A stretch of 64,000 nt of DNA from assembly GCA_007922225.1 (NCBI GenBank), contig ML679966.1:34145383-34209382 (forward strand), written 5' to 3'. Positions 1 through 11,856 of this stretch are shown here, piece by piece. Origin of the DNA: Emydura subglobosa. Lineage: Eukaryota > Chordata > Testudines > Chelidae. The position numbers were made by a program, and so were the translations under genes. Positions within the stretch are counted from its first letter, which is position 1. Every line of letters starts with the position of its first letter. Under the pieces are notes generated by a model. It saw only the letters and a list, made by a program, of their open reading frames with translations. It did no database searches and was not told where the DNA came from.

Positions 1-720
1 GTTGACGAAGGTCGATCGTATTAGGCCAACATGAGTGTCTACTTGCTCCCTGGAGCGGCCCTTGACCAGCCAATTGTCCAGATATGGGTACACTGGAATA
101 TAGCGTCTCCTCAGGAAGGCAGCAACCACAATCATGCATTTGGTAAAGACTCTCGGAACTGCCGAGAGGCTGAACGGGAGGATTGTGAATTGATAGCGAT
201 TGCATCCTACCATGAACCTGAGGAACCTCCTCTGGGAGGGTATTATTGAAATATGAAAATAAGCATCTTTTAGGTCAAGGGTGGCTTACCAGAGAGGGAA
301 TGATCGAGGCTAGGAAGACTATGTGGAATTTTAGCTCTTTTATGAACTTGTTGAGATTCTGCAGATTGAGGATGGGCCTGAGCCCCCCCTTTTGCCTTTG
401 GGATCAGGAAATACCTGGAGTAAAACCCCTTTCCCCCTAGTTCCTGCGGGACCTCTTCTACTGCTCCAATGTGAAGCAGTTCCTGCACCTCTCGTATAAA
501 AAGTTGCTCGTGAGAGGGGTCCCTGAAGAGGGACAGGGAAGAGGGGTGGGAGGGTGAGATAAACCAAAACTGGAGGGAGTATCCCACTTCTACCATGTGC
601 AAAATCCCTCTGTCTGATGTTATTTGGGCCCAACCACGGTAGAAATGGAACAAATAGTTTGGGAAAGGGGGAACAGGAGCTGGTAACTGTCCTGGAGTGT
701 CACCCTCAGGCACACCCTCA
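1..720 (-). pseudogene. Reverse transcriptase fragment of DIRS-like element
   Basis: In the minus-strand frames, 713 to about 390 contains an RT fingers motif of the form GAVEEVP...GKGFYSRYFLIPK. The catalytic-box region lies at about 150-30 and reads VYPYLDNWLVKG. DIRS RTs normally have YLDDWL, so the second catalytic aspartate is replaced by asparagine (codon at 73-75). Between the two blocks the frame shifts at least twice, near 270-390. The fragment is therefore inactive. The N-terminal part joins a gag-like region upstream, and the C-terminal part runs off the window. Confidence 0.75.
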
Positions 721-829
721 AAAATTTTGCTTTGGCCCTGGCAGCTGTTTGCCTGAGCCTCTGCCAGGGTTGGACAGCTGGGGCGTTTTGAGTCTATTAT
801 TTCTGCTCCTCTTTCTGGAGAAGTCCTGC

Positions 830-3000
830 CGAGGCTGAGATAGATAGAACCTCTGGCCGGACTTCCTTTGTGTGCTTCCTTTGTGTGGAAGGTGTTTGGA
901 GCCCCAAAGATTTTAAAGTCGCCCTAGAGTCCATGAGACTGTGGAGCTTGAAGTCAGCTTGCTCTGAGAACAGCCCCGCTCCTTCAAAGGGCAGGTCCTG
1001 GATGGTGGACTGGGCCTCAGGTAGGAGAGGCCAGACACCTGCAGCCAGTAGCTTCTTCTCATAGCAGGTCCTGAAACCATAGTCCTTGCTGCAGAGCCTG
1101 CTGCATCTAATGTGGCCTGTAGCGATGTCCTACCTACTGCTTTACTCTCCTCCACCATGGGCCCCAAACTCTGTCTTGGAGTCGGTTGGAAGGAAGGTCT
1201 TTGAACTTCGCCATCATGTCCACGAGCTGAAGTTGCATCTGCTGAGAATCGTCTGTTGGTTGGCAATTCGCAGCCGAAGACCTCCGGTGGAGTATACCTT
1301 CCTTCCAAATAGGTCAAGTCTCTTTGGCTCCTTTGACTTAGGCACTGGACCCTACTGACCCTGCCTCTCCTTTTCATTCACTGTGGATATGACGAGCGAA
1401 CCAGGTTTAGGGTGAGTAAAATGGTACCCCATACCCTTTAGAAAGAGCGAAATACTTCCTCTCGATCCCCTTGGCTGTGGGTGGGATAGAGGCCGGTGTC
1501 TGTCACAGTGTCTTTGCTGTGGACTGGACTGTTTTGATTCAAGCCAGAGCCACCCTTGAAGGACCCTCTGGTGTCAAAACATCCACCATTGAGTCCACTG
1601 ACTCATGGACCTCCTGTGTGTTCTCAAAAGTTCTTGGTGGGCCCTACTGTCCTTGGGAATATGGGTGATCGATGTCCCCGCTACTGCCTCATCCGGGGAG
1701 GAAGAAGACAAGTCCTGGGTCCAACATCAGTCTCAGGTATGTCCTGCCCATTAAAGTCCTCCCTGCCCAGGACCTCTCTACCGGTACCAGGGTCCACCTC
1801 AGTGCTGGGTTCTTCTTTGGCACCATGCACCACACCAGCTTCCACCAACAGCACTGTCTCCCTGTGCCTTCCAATCTCGGTGCTGTGCAGCAGAGTTCTA
1901 TGCTCTGGGGCGCCAGCCGCTTGGTTCTCCAAGGCAACCGAATAGCGACCTCTAGACTGCGATCCTGATGGTATGCCCACAGGGTCCAGAAGGGCCATTC
2001 CTGGGGCATCTGCCACTGCATAGGCCAAGGTCCATGGGGGGGGGGGGGGGGGGTGCCTGTCCCTTATCCTCTTTGTAGTGGTGCCTTCCTGACCTGCACC
2101 TACTCCACTTCGAGGTGCCAGAGTCTGCTTCCGAGTCCGATGATCTGGACTCTGTCACAGAGACCAAGTTGGCACCAAGCTAGATGTGATCGCTGAACAG
2201 TGCCAAGGCGCGGGCGATCAGCACTGAGGAGAGGGCGATCAGTGCCATATCACTGGGGCTTGCCTCTAGATTGCGCCGCAACTTGCAGTGCAGGAGGTCT
2301 TGGGTCTGGCACCCTCTCTCCCGAGATGGGGGACTGCTGTGCCATCATGGCAATCGGGTCCCATGCTGCCTCAAATGTATCTGGCGTGGAGGGGAGGTCC
2401 AGCTCTTCCACCTCGCTCTCCTTCGCTGGGAATCCCATGCTCACCAGGCTTGCAAGTGCCCTCTGCGGAGCTGCAATTGATGGCCCTGGAGACCCTTGCA
2501 CAGAGTGCGTCTGGGAGCACAATGGATCAGTGTCCTTTCCCATAGGCCACACAGTAGGCGAGTGTCTTCTGTCAGACCTGTGCTTGTTATGGGGCACTGG
2601 TGAATGGGAACGGTGCCAAACCGGTTTCGGCATTGGTGAATGTCAGTGCCAAGGCTCCCTCTGTGCCGAGAGCTTCTTCAGCACCAGGTCTCTGATGGAC
2701 ACTGGGGCACTGCACACTGACACACTGGGTGCCAGGTCTGGAGGTTGCAGACGAAAAGCTGCCTCCATGAGGATCTGCTTGAGGCGCGCATTCCTCTCTT
2801 TTTGGCTTCTTGGGCAGAAACTTTTACAGATCCTGCAAAAAACCTGTCTGGTGCAACTCCCCTAGACACTTTAAGCAGGAGTCATGCGGCTCACCTTTCA
2901 GCATAGACTTATGGCAGGATCCACAGGGCTTGAGGCCTTGGGCCCAAGGCAAGCCCCTGTGCCACAGGGAAAGGAGTTCCAAAGATGGGGAAGAACCCCT
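830..3000 (-). pseudogene. Gag-like gene of DIRS-like element, decayed
   Basis: The minus strand near 2960-2830 encodes a cysteine/histidine cluster (C-x2-C ... H-x3-C-x2-C pattern) followed by a basic stretch, KKPKRERNARLK. An in-frame stop sits between them. This resembles the start of turtle DIRS gag proteins. Further down, 1330-890 reads YLEGRYTPPE, then a block ending SLMDS, a stop, and a degraded form of a conserved gag C-terminal motif (xTLKSLGLHTP in intact relatives). Multiple stops and shifts show it is dead. The poly-G run at about 2036-2053 lies inside it. Confidence 0.6.
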
Positions 3001-3394
3001 TAACTAACACTTATCTATAGAACTATGTAACTGGAAAACACTAACTGTAACTAACTCTCTAACTATTTACAGGAACTGCAAAGAACAACACGGGGAATGC
3101 TTGCAGAAGCAAGAAGACTGAAGCTCCAACAACCCATCATGGGCAGTAAGAAGGAACTGGAGAGGCGGCAGGTTGGCAGGTTGGCAGGGTCCTATATACA
3201 GCACCATGGAGGCGCCTCCAGGGGGTTCCTACACCTACACAATGGGTACTGCTGGGGAAAAACCTTCCGATGACTGTGCATGCAGCACACGCGCACACCT
3301 GCTTGGAATCGACATGAGCAAGCACTTGAAGAAGGACTTATTTTAGTAATCTTTCCTCTATCACTGTTTTAGTGCTGAAGTAGAATTTAGAAGT

Positions 3395-3720
3395 CCCCTC
3401 TCTAGACACTATACAAATCCATAAGAAGACAGTTCCTGCCCTGAAGAGCTTACAATCTAAAACAGACAAGACAGAAAAAAGAAGTATTGTTACCATTTTT
3501 TAGATAAGGAATTGGGGCAAAGAGCTTAAAATAACCTGCCTAAGGAAGAGGTAGAAATGGAAACTGGAACTGAGGTACTGTTTGTTATTTTTCCATGAAA
3601 CACCTAACATGACAAGACCTTTATCCTTGACCAGGGTTCATAGATTTATAAATACATGTCTATTCATATAAATAGTCTTCCAGATCCCAGTCCAGTGCCT
3701 TAGCCACAAGACTTTCCTTT
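3395..3720. repeat. Ancient L2/CORE-SINE (MIR-like) remnant
   Basis: About 3402-3465 holds the block CTATACAAAT...CAGTTCCTGCCCTGAAG...CTTACAATCTAA, recognisable as an old L2/CR1-type tail. About 3480-3580 reads as antisense CORE-SINE; in reverse it has the TCTGTAAAATGG-like and GGCAAGTxACTTA-like blocks of MIR elements. Divergence is high, so exact family and ends are not fixed. Confidence 0.5.
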
Positions 3721-4341
3721 CTCAATAAGAAACAGTGCTGGTGTGTGTTTCAGGAAGGCTAGATGCTTAAGCCTGGAGTCACTGAAACATAGAGGCCTGG
3801 AGGGTTCTAAGACCCACAGGGGAACATCAGGAAATTAATAACAGAACCAGCCAGAGCCAGACAAAAGCAGCACAGGGCAATGCTGAATCTAGAGCCCTTT
3901 ATGAAGGATTACTTTTGCTAGGATTCAATGCATTAAGAAACCAGAAAGCAAGGCCCCAAACCTGCAAGTGGATCAGCACAAGACTGCAGCTTAATTGTAT
4001 ATTTGCACTGGAGCTGAAAGATGAAATTTTCCGCTCAATTAGACGTACCCGCTCTGATTGAACTTGCCTGCTGAAACTAGAAGGGCAGCTGAGATGTCAC
4101 AGGCTTGCCACCTTAAGTACTATTCTATGCAAATTCCTACTATATACTCAGGGGCCTAGCTCATCCACCACTCATGCCACCATGATTACACTATTTTAGC
4201 ATGCTAAAATAGAGCTAAGTTTCTAAGTTTAGAGCTAAGTTTCTTTCTGTCTCAGGCCATTAAGGTTTGAGACTTCAACTGCCACTATACAACTAGAGTT
4301 CCATTCTTTTGGGAAGAATGATTGTAGTTAAGTCATGAAAC

Positions 4342-4766
4342 AGGATAAGATTATGTCACAGAGGTCAAAGAATCCGTGATCTCCATTACATTTTCTGCTT
4401 TAGTAGGGGAGGGCGAGTGGAAGAGCTGTCAGCGGGCAGGTCCTTGCCCCCAAAGGCAGGTAGCGGGGGGGCCCCCCGCAGCTCCGAGCCGATGCAGGTA
4501 GCCCCTGCAGCTCCGTGCCGTGGGTCCCACAGGGCCATGAGGAATCTGCAGACCCAGAGCTCCCAGCCCTGGCCCCCAGCCTCTGCAGGCAGCAGGGGTG
4601 GACCATGCCCTGCTGCTCTTAACCCCCCACCCACCCCCATTTTGTCATAGATAGCTATTTTTAGTAAAAGTCAGGGAGAGGTCATGGCTTCCGTGAATTT
4701 TTGTTTACTGCCCAGGAACTCTCCCTGACTTTTACTAAAAACAACTGTGACAAAATCTTAACCTTA
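4342..4766. mobile_element. Foldback DNA element (hAT-like MITE) with GC-rich core
   Basis: The ends are inverted: GATAAGATTATGTCACAG on the left and CTGTGACAAAATCTTAACC on the right. A second, near-perfect inverted pair lies inside: TTTTAGTAAAAGTCAGGGAG at about 4660-4680 and its complement CTCCCTGACTTTTACTAAAA at about 4721-4741. Between the left end and this hairpin sits a GC-rich block (about 4405-4640) unlike the AT-rich flanks; it is probably part of a longer variant or a separate insertion. The element has no coding capacity. Confidence 0.6.
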
Positions 4767-5023
4767 GTCATGGACTGATAAGAACAACTCAACATCCTTA
4801 TCCCTGAAACAAAAAGGATGGTAACACAAGGTCAGAGTTAAGACTGTTCAGGTGATCTTTTTTCCCCGAAAGTGTGAGGGTTGGGTTTTTTGTTTGTTTG
4901 TTTTTTTAAAACTTTAGATGCAAATATGACTCAAGTGGAAAAAAATTAAAACATTAAGTCCAGTTGAACTTTTGTCATCTGGAAAATGATTTTCTTAATG
5001 TTTCCTATCCAATAAAAATGTCA

Positions 5024-5292
5024 CAGTAGAACCTCAGTTACGAATACCTCGGGAAAGGAGGTTGTTCGTGACTCTGAACAAAATATTATGGTTGTTCTTT
5101 CAAAAGTTTACAACTGCTTTCTCTCTCTCTCTCTCTTTTTAAGTAGTTTACATTTATCACAGTATTGTACTGTATTTCCTTTTTTTTTTTTTGGTCTCTG
5201 CTGCAGCCTAATGGCGTACTTTTGATCCCAAATGAAATGTGTGGTTGACTGGTCAGTTCATAACTAGTACTTGTAACGCTGAGGTTCTACTG
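5024..5292. mobile_element. Tigger-like (TcMar) MITE
   Basis: The terminal inverted repeats are CAGTAGAACCTCAG at the left and CTGAGGTTCTACTG at the right. TA follows the right end, as expected for Tc1/mariner target duplications, while the left flank reads CA and has probably mutated. The interior is about 240 bp, non-coding, with a CT microsatellite and a T-run. Confidence 0.65.
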
Positions 5293-6285
5293 TATACATT
5301 AGGGAGACCAAAACAGAGCTTCACTGATCCTTTCTCCCCTGCAGGCAGTATTACCTTCTTGGCAGACTAATGCATTACATCTACATTTTAGGAAGCACTC
5401 TCCTACTTCTGTTCTAAACACCATATCATTGTCTGAACATACAGCAGTTTATAACCCAGCAATCAAAATGCCAGCAAACACCAGGTCTACAATAGCATTC
5501 CTACCATAGGAGCTCTACTGCTAAGAATTTTAAGTAAGTAAAATATCTAGGTAGTTAAGGCCTAGTACTACCACTGCTACTAGAACCCATGTAGCTGCAC
5601 CACCATTAAAGCAATGGTGGAAGAACCTCAGAAAATTCCAGGTAGACACAGCTCCACAGTCTAAACTCAGTTTCTAGACCATTAGGAATATAGATTAACT
5701 CCTTAATTTTCTGAGAGCGCATCAGCATGTAAGCTGTGTATTAAAAACAAGTTATGAAACAACTAAAGGGGATTCAAGACAAATATTCAGGATTTTAAAC
5801 CAATACTGCATCCTCCAGGAACATGGGAAGTGGAAATATTAATTTTAAAAGAAGTTGCATTTGACAACTTCCTTCTTTTAAGAGACTGACTCAAGCACAC
5901 AATGTTTGCATAAAGGATATAGGAAGTCCAGGTAATGCAGATTTCAATTTTACAATTTCACATTCTTTAATCTCTCATACAATCCTGGGGTTACTCTTAC
6001 AAAATACTCTCATTGAAGTTAATAGGATTAGACATTTCAACATCTTTCATAGTTTTCTGAATATGAATGCAAGTGTCTAAAACAAAGTTACTGGTATAAA
6101 GCAAAATAAACAAAAACATATGCACTTCTTTTATCCTCATCCTCCTTTAGAAGATCTAAATTATGTGACTGACAAGTCAAAGACAATAAAATACATTTCC
6201 ATTTAATGTCGAAAAATGATTAAGTTATCTGTCATCTAAAATGCTGATTCTAGATGGAATCAGATGTAAATCAAATGTAGATGGA
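5293..6285. other. Intergenic, no gene seen
   Basis: AT-rich sequence without a convincing exon, RNA gene or strong repeat signature. A short block at about 6005-6030 resembles the common turtle repeat that includes CCATTGAAGTCAATxGGA. Confidence 0.4.
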
Positions 6286-7706
6286 ATGAGAGATTCCAGA
6301 AGACTGGAAAAGGGAAATATAGTGCCCATCTACAAAAAAGGAAATAAGACAACCCAGGGAATTACAGAGCAGTCAGCTTAACTTCTGTACCCGGAAAGAT
6401 AATGGAGCAAATAATTAAGCAATCAATCTGCAAACATGTAGAAGATAATAAGGTAATAAGTAACAGTCAGCATGGATTGGTCAAGAACAAATCATGTCAA
6501 ATCAACCCAATAGCTTTCTCTGCCAGGATAACAAGTCTTGTGGATAGGGGGGAGGCGGTAGATGTGGTATATCTTGACTTTAGTAAGGCTTTTGATACTG
6601 TCCCACATGACTTTCTCTTAAACAAACTAGGAAAATACAACCTAGATGGAGCTACTATAAGATAGGTGCAAAACTAGAGTAGTTATCAATGGTTCAGTCA
6701 TGCTGGAAGTGCATAATGAGTGGGATTCCGCAGGGATCAGTTCTGGGTCCAGTTCTGTTCAATATTTTCCATCAATGATTTAGATAATAGCTTAGAGAGT
6801 ACACTTATTAAGTTTGTGGACGATACCAAGCTGGGAGGGGTTGCAAGTGCTTTGGAGGATAGGAATATAATTCAGAATGATCTGGACAAACTGGAGAATT
6901 GGTCTGAGGGAAATAGGATGAAATTCAATAGGACAAATGCAAAGTACTCCACTTAGGAAAGAACAATCAGTTGCACATGTACAAAATGAGAAGTGACTGC
7001 CTAGGAAGGAGTACTGCAGGAAAAGATTTGGAGGTCATAGTCAACCACAAGCTAAATATGAATCAACAGTGTAATTCTGTTTCAAAAAAAGCAAACATGA
7101 TTCTGGGATGTATTAGCAGGAGTGTTGTAAGTAAGACACAAGTAGTAATTCTTCCGCTCTACTCCACACTGATAAGGCCTCAACTGGAGTATTGTGTCCA
7201 GTTCCGGGTGCCATATTTCAGGAAAGATGTGGACAAATTGGAGAATGTCCAGAAAAGAGCAACAAAAATGATTAAAGGTCTAGAAAACATGACTTATGAG
7301 GCAAGACTGAAAGAACTGGGTTTGTTTAACCTGGAGGACTTGGGGGGGGAGGGAGGGGAGGGAGGGATGTGATAACAGCTTTCAAGTACATAAAAGGTTG
7401 TTATAAGGAGGGGGAGAAAAATTGTTCTTCTTAACCTCTTAGGACAGGACAAGAAGCAATGGGCTAAACTGCAGCAAGGGAGCTTTAGGTTGAACACTGG
7501 AAAAACTTCCTAACTGTCAGGGTGGTTAATCACTAGAATAAATTGCCTGAGGAAGTTGTGGAATCTCCATCATTGGAGATTTTTAAAAGCAGGTTAGACA
7601 AACATCTGTCAGGGATGGCCTAGATATTACTTAGTCACGCCATGAGTGCAGGGGACTGAACTAGATAACCTCTCAAGGCCCCTTCCAGCCCTATGATTCT
7701 ATGTTA
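6286..7706 (+). mobile_element. CR1 LINE, 5'-truncated, RT remnant
   Basis: This is a non-LTR retrotransposon fragment. At 6402-6665 it encodes VVYLDFSKAFDTVPH (RT palm). After a frame change, PQGS-like sequence is followed by NDLDNSLES and FVDDTKLGG (catalytic box, normally FADD) near 6765-6840. At 6971-7330 it encodes the CR1 C-terminal block with SRSVVSKTQ, LIRPQLEYCVQF and VQKRATKMIKGLE. The 3' end has the CR1 signature CCTTCCAGCCCTATGATTCT. The frame is broken at least three times, including a G-rich stretch near 7340-7370. It is inactive. Confidence 0.9.
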
Positions 7707-9794
7707 CCCCTGAATAAAGAGGAAAAGATATTTAATGGAAATGGTATCAATTTTTTTTTCCAAGCTAGTAACACAACCAGTAGGAGCCAAGAGAAATCTA
7801 TGTATATTCATTTCCCCAAATGTAAAATGTATTCATTTAATATCAAAACACTGCTAGATGCAACCAAAACCTCAGGCCTAGTCCTGTTTCTGCTGAAGTC
7901 AATGGGAGATTTTTGTTTTTAAATCCAGCTTCAAACCCTGTGCAAACACACAATAATTGTTGTTGACAAGATACACTTTGCCAGAGTAGCCTGGAGTACA
8001 ATTATCAACAGATAAACTTCCTCCCTATTCAGTAGTTCCAGATAGAAAATACTATAATTAAGGTACTTTGAGAACTGTGCCTGAGAGACACTATATAGAG
8101 GCAAAATATAATTTTCAGTGAGGAAAAAATCTGAGCATAGTGAACATTTTGGAAAAAACACATCTTAGCACTGAACTGGAAAATATATTGCAGTAGCACT
8201 TGCAAGTCTCAGTCATAATCAGGGCTCAACTGTGTTAGGTGCTGTACAAACAAGCAGGAAGACCTGGTTCTTAAAATGAGGAGTTTTTACAATCAGTTGT
8301 GCCATTTTCTACTTAAAGTCCATGTTCACAATCTTGGGCCAAGTTGTAATATGCTGATGTACTGGTTCATTTTAACAGAATTCCAGAAAATGAGTTATTT
8401 TGCATTCTAAAGAACAGAAAAGTAGTAGTCTGCTTAGGAGCTGTTGGAAATTCTCTGAATTTCCATGCAACATTGATGAAGGACTCATTCTTCTCCCTTG
8501 ACACACACCCAATACCTCTCACCACAAACCCATCTTATCCTCCACTGAATTCCAACAAAGACTCTGTCAAAATAATAAATGTATTTCAGAATGTTTAGCC
8601 AGATCAGAACAATGTGTCAATAAGGAGTTTTTGATTCACAAAAATTTAGAGACCCTCATGTTCATTTAGATTTGAACAGGTGAAGATTTTAAGTCTCAAA
8701 TGACACAAACTTTGGTAACATTTTATGATGATCAGGTAACAAAAAAAGAAAGCCAGATAATCCTTTTAAGATTACTACAGTTATTTACTTATGACTGCAA
8801 AGCATATGCTAAGGGAAGAAAAATCAAGTGCAAAACTGCTCAAAAGTTATCAGCCTGCAACACAAAATATGCAATGCTGTAAGGTCTCCTTTGAGGACAG
8901 TGAATAGTGGATTTTGTCTTAAAGTGCTTCAATGCACTTTTGAGTACAGTATTTTACACTTCTCAATTGTACTTATACAATCAATGCCAGTTTGATGGTC
9001 TGTTTAGGGATCTGAAATTATTAGCTGTTTATTGCAACTATGGAAGGGAGGATAAGCAAGTTTGCTTGGCTATAATACTGAACTGGTAGAAGGGGAGATG
9101 GAATTGATACTACAGTAGCTTAACATACAAGGTAGACATCTGATTATACTTTTTAAAAAACATTCTCTAGTAAGTTGATCAATATCACAGCCAGCATAGA
9201 TCACAGTTCTGATCTTAGTTTTACTGAAAGTGAAAACTGCAGCATATTCTAGGCTATACTTGATAGCAAGAGAGGTCAGATTTGTGGAAATGCTATGTGT
9301 CAATATATTTAGCAATATACCAAAATGCTCAACTGCATACACCAGGAATGAGCCAACAGCTTTTCCTGAAATTTTAAGACAGTATATGTAATTCTGTTTT
9401 CCTTTTCCAATTCATGTGTCAAATTATTTATTTGTTCTACTTTTAAAACTTGTCGTTTTAATTAATGTTTTCAATTTTTTCTAACAACATTTTTATTGTA
9501 CTGCTTAAGTTTGTGTCAGACTGTACTAGGCTGCATGAGCAGACCACGCATAAAAGCTTTTTCCTCTCTACATACTTGCTCTTAATTACAGTCCTAACCT
9601 GCAAGTCCCCATGATGCCCACTTCTGGGCCTTTTCTAAACAGATAGTCAATGCTACCAAATGCGATAACATAATAGGCATGCAGCAATTCTCCAAAAAGG
9701 CTCATATTTTTGGAGTTTAAAATACCCACCCTACACACACCCACATATATCATTTGAAAGCTTATTTTATGTACATTTACCTAAAGATCTGATA
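7707..9794. other. Intergenic, with one L2/CR1-type tail fragment
   Basis: No gene is supported. About 8218-8275 carries CAGGGCTCAAC...TAGGTGCTGTACAAAC, an old L2/CR1-type tail. The short ORFs (60-90 codons) have no recognisable domains and the base composition of spacer. Confidence 0.4.
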
Positions 9795-10480
9795 TGCAGC
9801 TGTCAAATGATGTGTAAGCCTGTTGGTCCCAAAATGTGTTGCCAATTTTGATGTATGCATGTGAAACCTGGACAGCGTATGGACATCATGCTATGAAACT
9901 GAATCACTTTTACATTGGTCATCTGAGGAAAATGAGGATAAGATGGCAAGACAAGGTTCCAGATACTGAGGTTCTCATACTGGCAGGCATTCCAAGCATC
10001 CGTATTCTGTTGATGAAAGCACAGATGAGATGGGCAGGCCATGTCACCAGAATGTCAGATGAGTGACTGCCAAAAAAGGTCTTTTATGGTGAGCTAAAGG
10101 AGGGAAAGCACTCTTAGGGACGCCAGAAGAAACATTTCAAAGACTCCAAGTTAATCTTGGGGCACTTCCCCACTGATTCAGAGTTTTAGGAAGACCTCAT
10201 TCATGATCATTCTACCTAGCAAAGCCTCATCCATACTGGGGCTAGAGTCTATGAGTAGAGGAGAACTGCTGAGGCAGAGCATAAGCAACAGCAGCATAAA
10301 TCTTGCAACAGCAGCACATCAGCTGTTAATCAAGCAACCCATAGCGGCATCTGTTGTTCAGTGAGCCACAGACAATTCAAAGCTGAAATTGGCCTGATCA
10401 GTCAGTCACATGTCCACAGAAACCAAACTAACCAGTGATGTCATGGTCATCTTTGAACCCGAAAGACGAACAACCACCAC
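9795..10480 (+). mobile_element. Non-LTR retrotransposon 3' end with C-terminal zinc finger
   Basis: At 9836-10066 the plus strand encodes PILMYACETWTAYG, then RIRWQDKVPDTEVL and MRWAGHVTRMSDE. This is the post-RT region of a LINE type known in fish and marine invertebrates, but not the abundant CR1 type. After a stop and frame changes, about 10100-10180 keeps traces of the usual tail. At about 10350-10420 a degenerate C2H2-like finger reads CCSVSHRQFKAEIGLISQ, followed by SHVH; intact relatives have C-x2-C ... H-x3-5-H here. The element is 5'-truncated and dead. Family name not assigned (Jockey/CR1/RTE-type superclade). Confidence 0.65.
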
Positions 10481-11856
10481 CACCACTCAAAATGAGTGTC
10501 ATTTTTGCAGTTCCAGAAACACTGCAACATGACTAGGACTACAATTTAAGTTAATTGCAACACCTTAATTTGGTGTTTATTGGTCAAAGCTACCAAAGGA
10601 CAATGTATGAGAAAGATTTATTGATTTTGCATAGGCAAGGTTTTTTTTGGCCACAGAAATAATGAATCCGTTAAGCATGCGGCAAAAATGGCAAATATCA
10701 ACATTTTGTAATATACTAACATGAGAAGTTTTCACATTGCATGTTCTTAATTGTCAGACTATCTCACGAGTTATTATAGTAGTTTTTTATATTTTCAACT
10801 GAAATTGACTGGCCACATTAGTTCACCCTGAAGCTGGTACACCACTAGTAGTTGATTGCATGCCCATAATTTGTACTGCATAGTGGGTAGATACAAACGC
10901 ATGTGAATTCCTCATGTAATGCTTCTCCATTTGTAAAATTTTGTACACAATGTAGTATGTAGTGTGCCTGGTAGAAAGTTTTAATTTGCAATTGCGTATG
11001 CATGCAGCACTGCAATATTCTAGAAACTAGCTTTTTAGTTCAGTGACACTTATGCACAGGTCAATATTAGTGTTAAAGATGACAAACAACCTCATATTAG
11101 ACTTCAAAGTGCTCACTAAACAAAAATGCAATTTTTATACTAACATAAATAGAGTTTGGCACAAATCTATATACTTGCACGAAATGAAAAATGGTGAGGG
11201 TAGTAATGCGAAAAAAACGTTGCACATTTTACCTCTACAAGGAAGTTACAATATATGAAGACATGTAAGCTTTAAGAGACTAGTACCTCCATCAACAAGA
11301 AAAAGACAACACTTTTTTTTTCCAAAGTTTGATCTATCAAGGGGGGAAAAAAATCAAAAGAATGCAAAATCTGTCAAAAGCCACCAGTGCTAGACAGAAT
11401 TATGTGATTCTGGCAGCAGAAGCCAGAAGAGATTAATTGTACTGGCAGCTCCTGTATGAGTTTTCTAGTTTAGATGATGTGCTACAGTAGTCTATCATAG
11501 GAGGTTGCTTTCACCAATACACAAGCAAGTCAAATTTGGCACATGTCAGAGTAGTACTTGTGATGCTGGCAGACCAAGTGCCAGCTCATACCAGAGCCCA
11601 GGCCAATTCACTTGTGTATTACTACACATCAAAGTGATTGTTAAATGTATAAGAATGTAGTTGGTGTTTAAACTTCATGAAGACAGTGGGACGTTACTTG
11701 CATTGTTTTCACTTATCTATATCCTCTTATAAAGTAGTAGCAAAACATTTATATTGTGTATACCCCTGTAATTAAATAAACCATCAAATGAGAAAGAAAC
11801 TTTGTGGAATGCTAATGAAGAACTTGGAGAAGTGCTAATTTCAAAGCAAGTGGTCG
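10481..11856. other. Intergenic, no gene seen
   Basis: AT-rich spacer. The ORF at 11043-11258 has no homology that I recognise and is likely chance. Confidence 0.4.

Larger units (their letters stand above)
1..3330 (-). mobile_element. DIRS-like retrotransposon, decayed, cut by window edge
   Basis: Reading the minus strand from about 3330 down to 1 gives a promoter-like leader, then gag-like and then reverse-transcriptase-like coding remnants, all with stops and frame breaks. DIRS elements are tyrosine-recombinase retrotransposons and are known in turtles. The order leader, gag, RT fits a DIRS-like or related tyrosine-recombinase element. The RT continues past position 1, so recombinase and RNase H are not in view. 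The leader (about 3000-3330) shows the short AACTAAC-type direct repeats typical of such leaders. Long plus-strand ORFs here (for example 2200-2865) are antisense shadows. A Ty3-like element is less likely but not excluded. Confidence 0.72.

Noticed and set aside
2200..2865. 221-codon plus-strand ORF
   Set aside because: It lies antisense to the gag-like remnant, and the minus strand carries the recognisable motifs.
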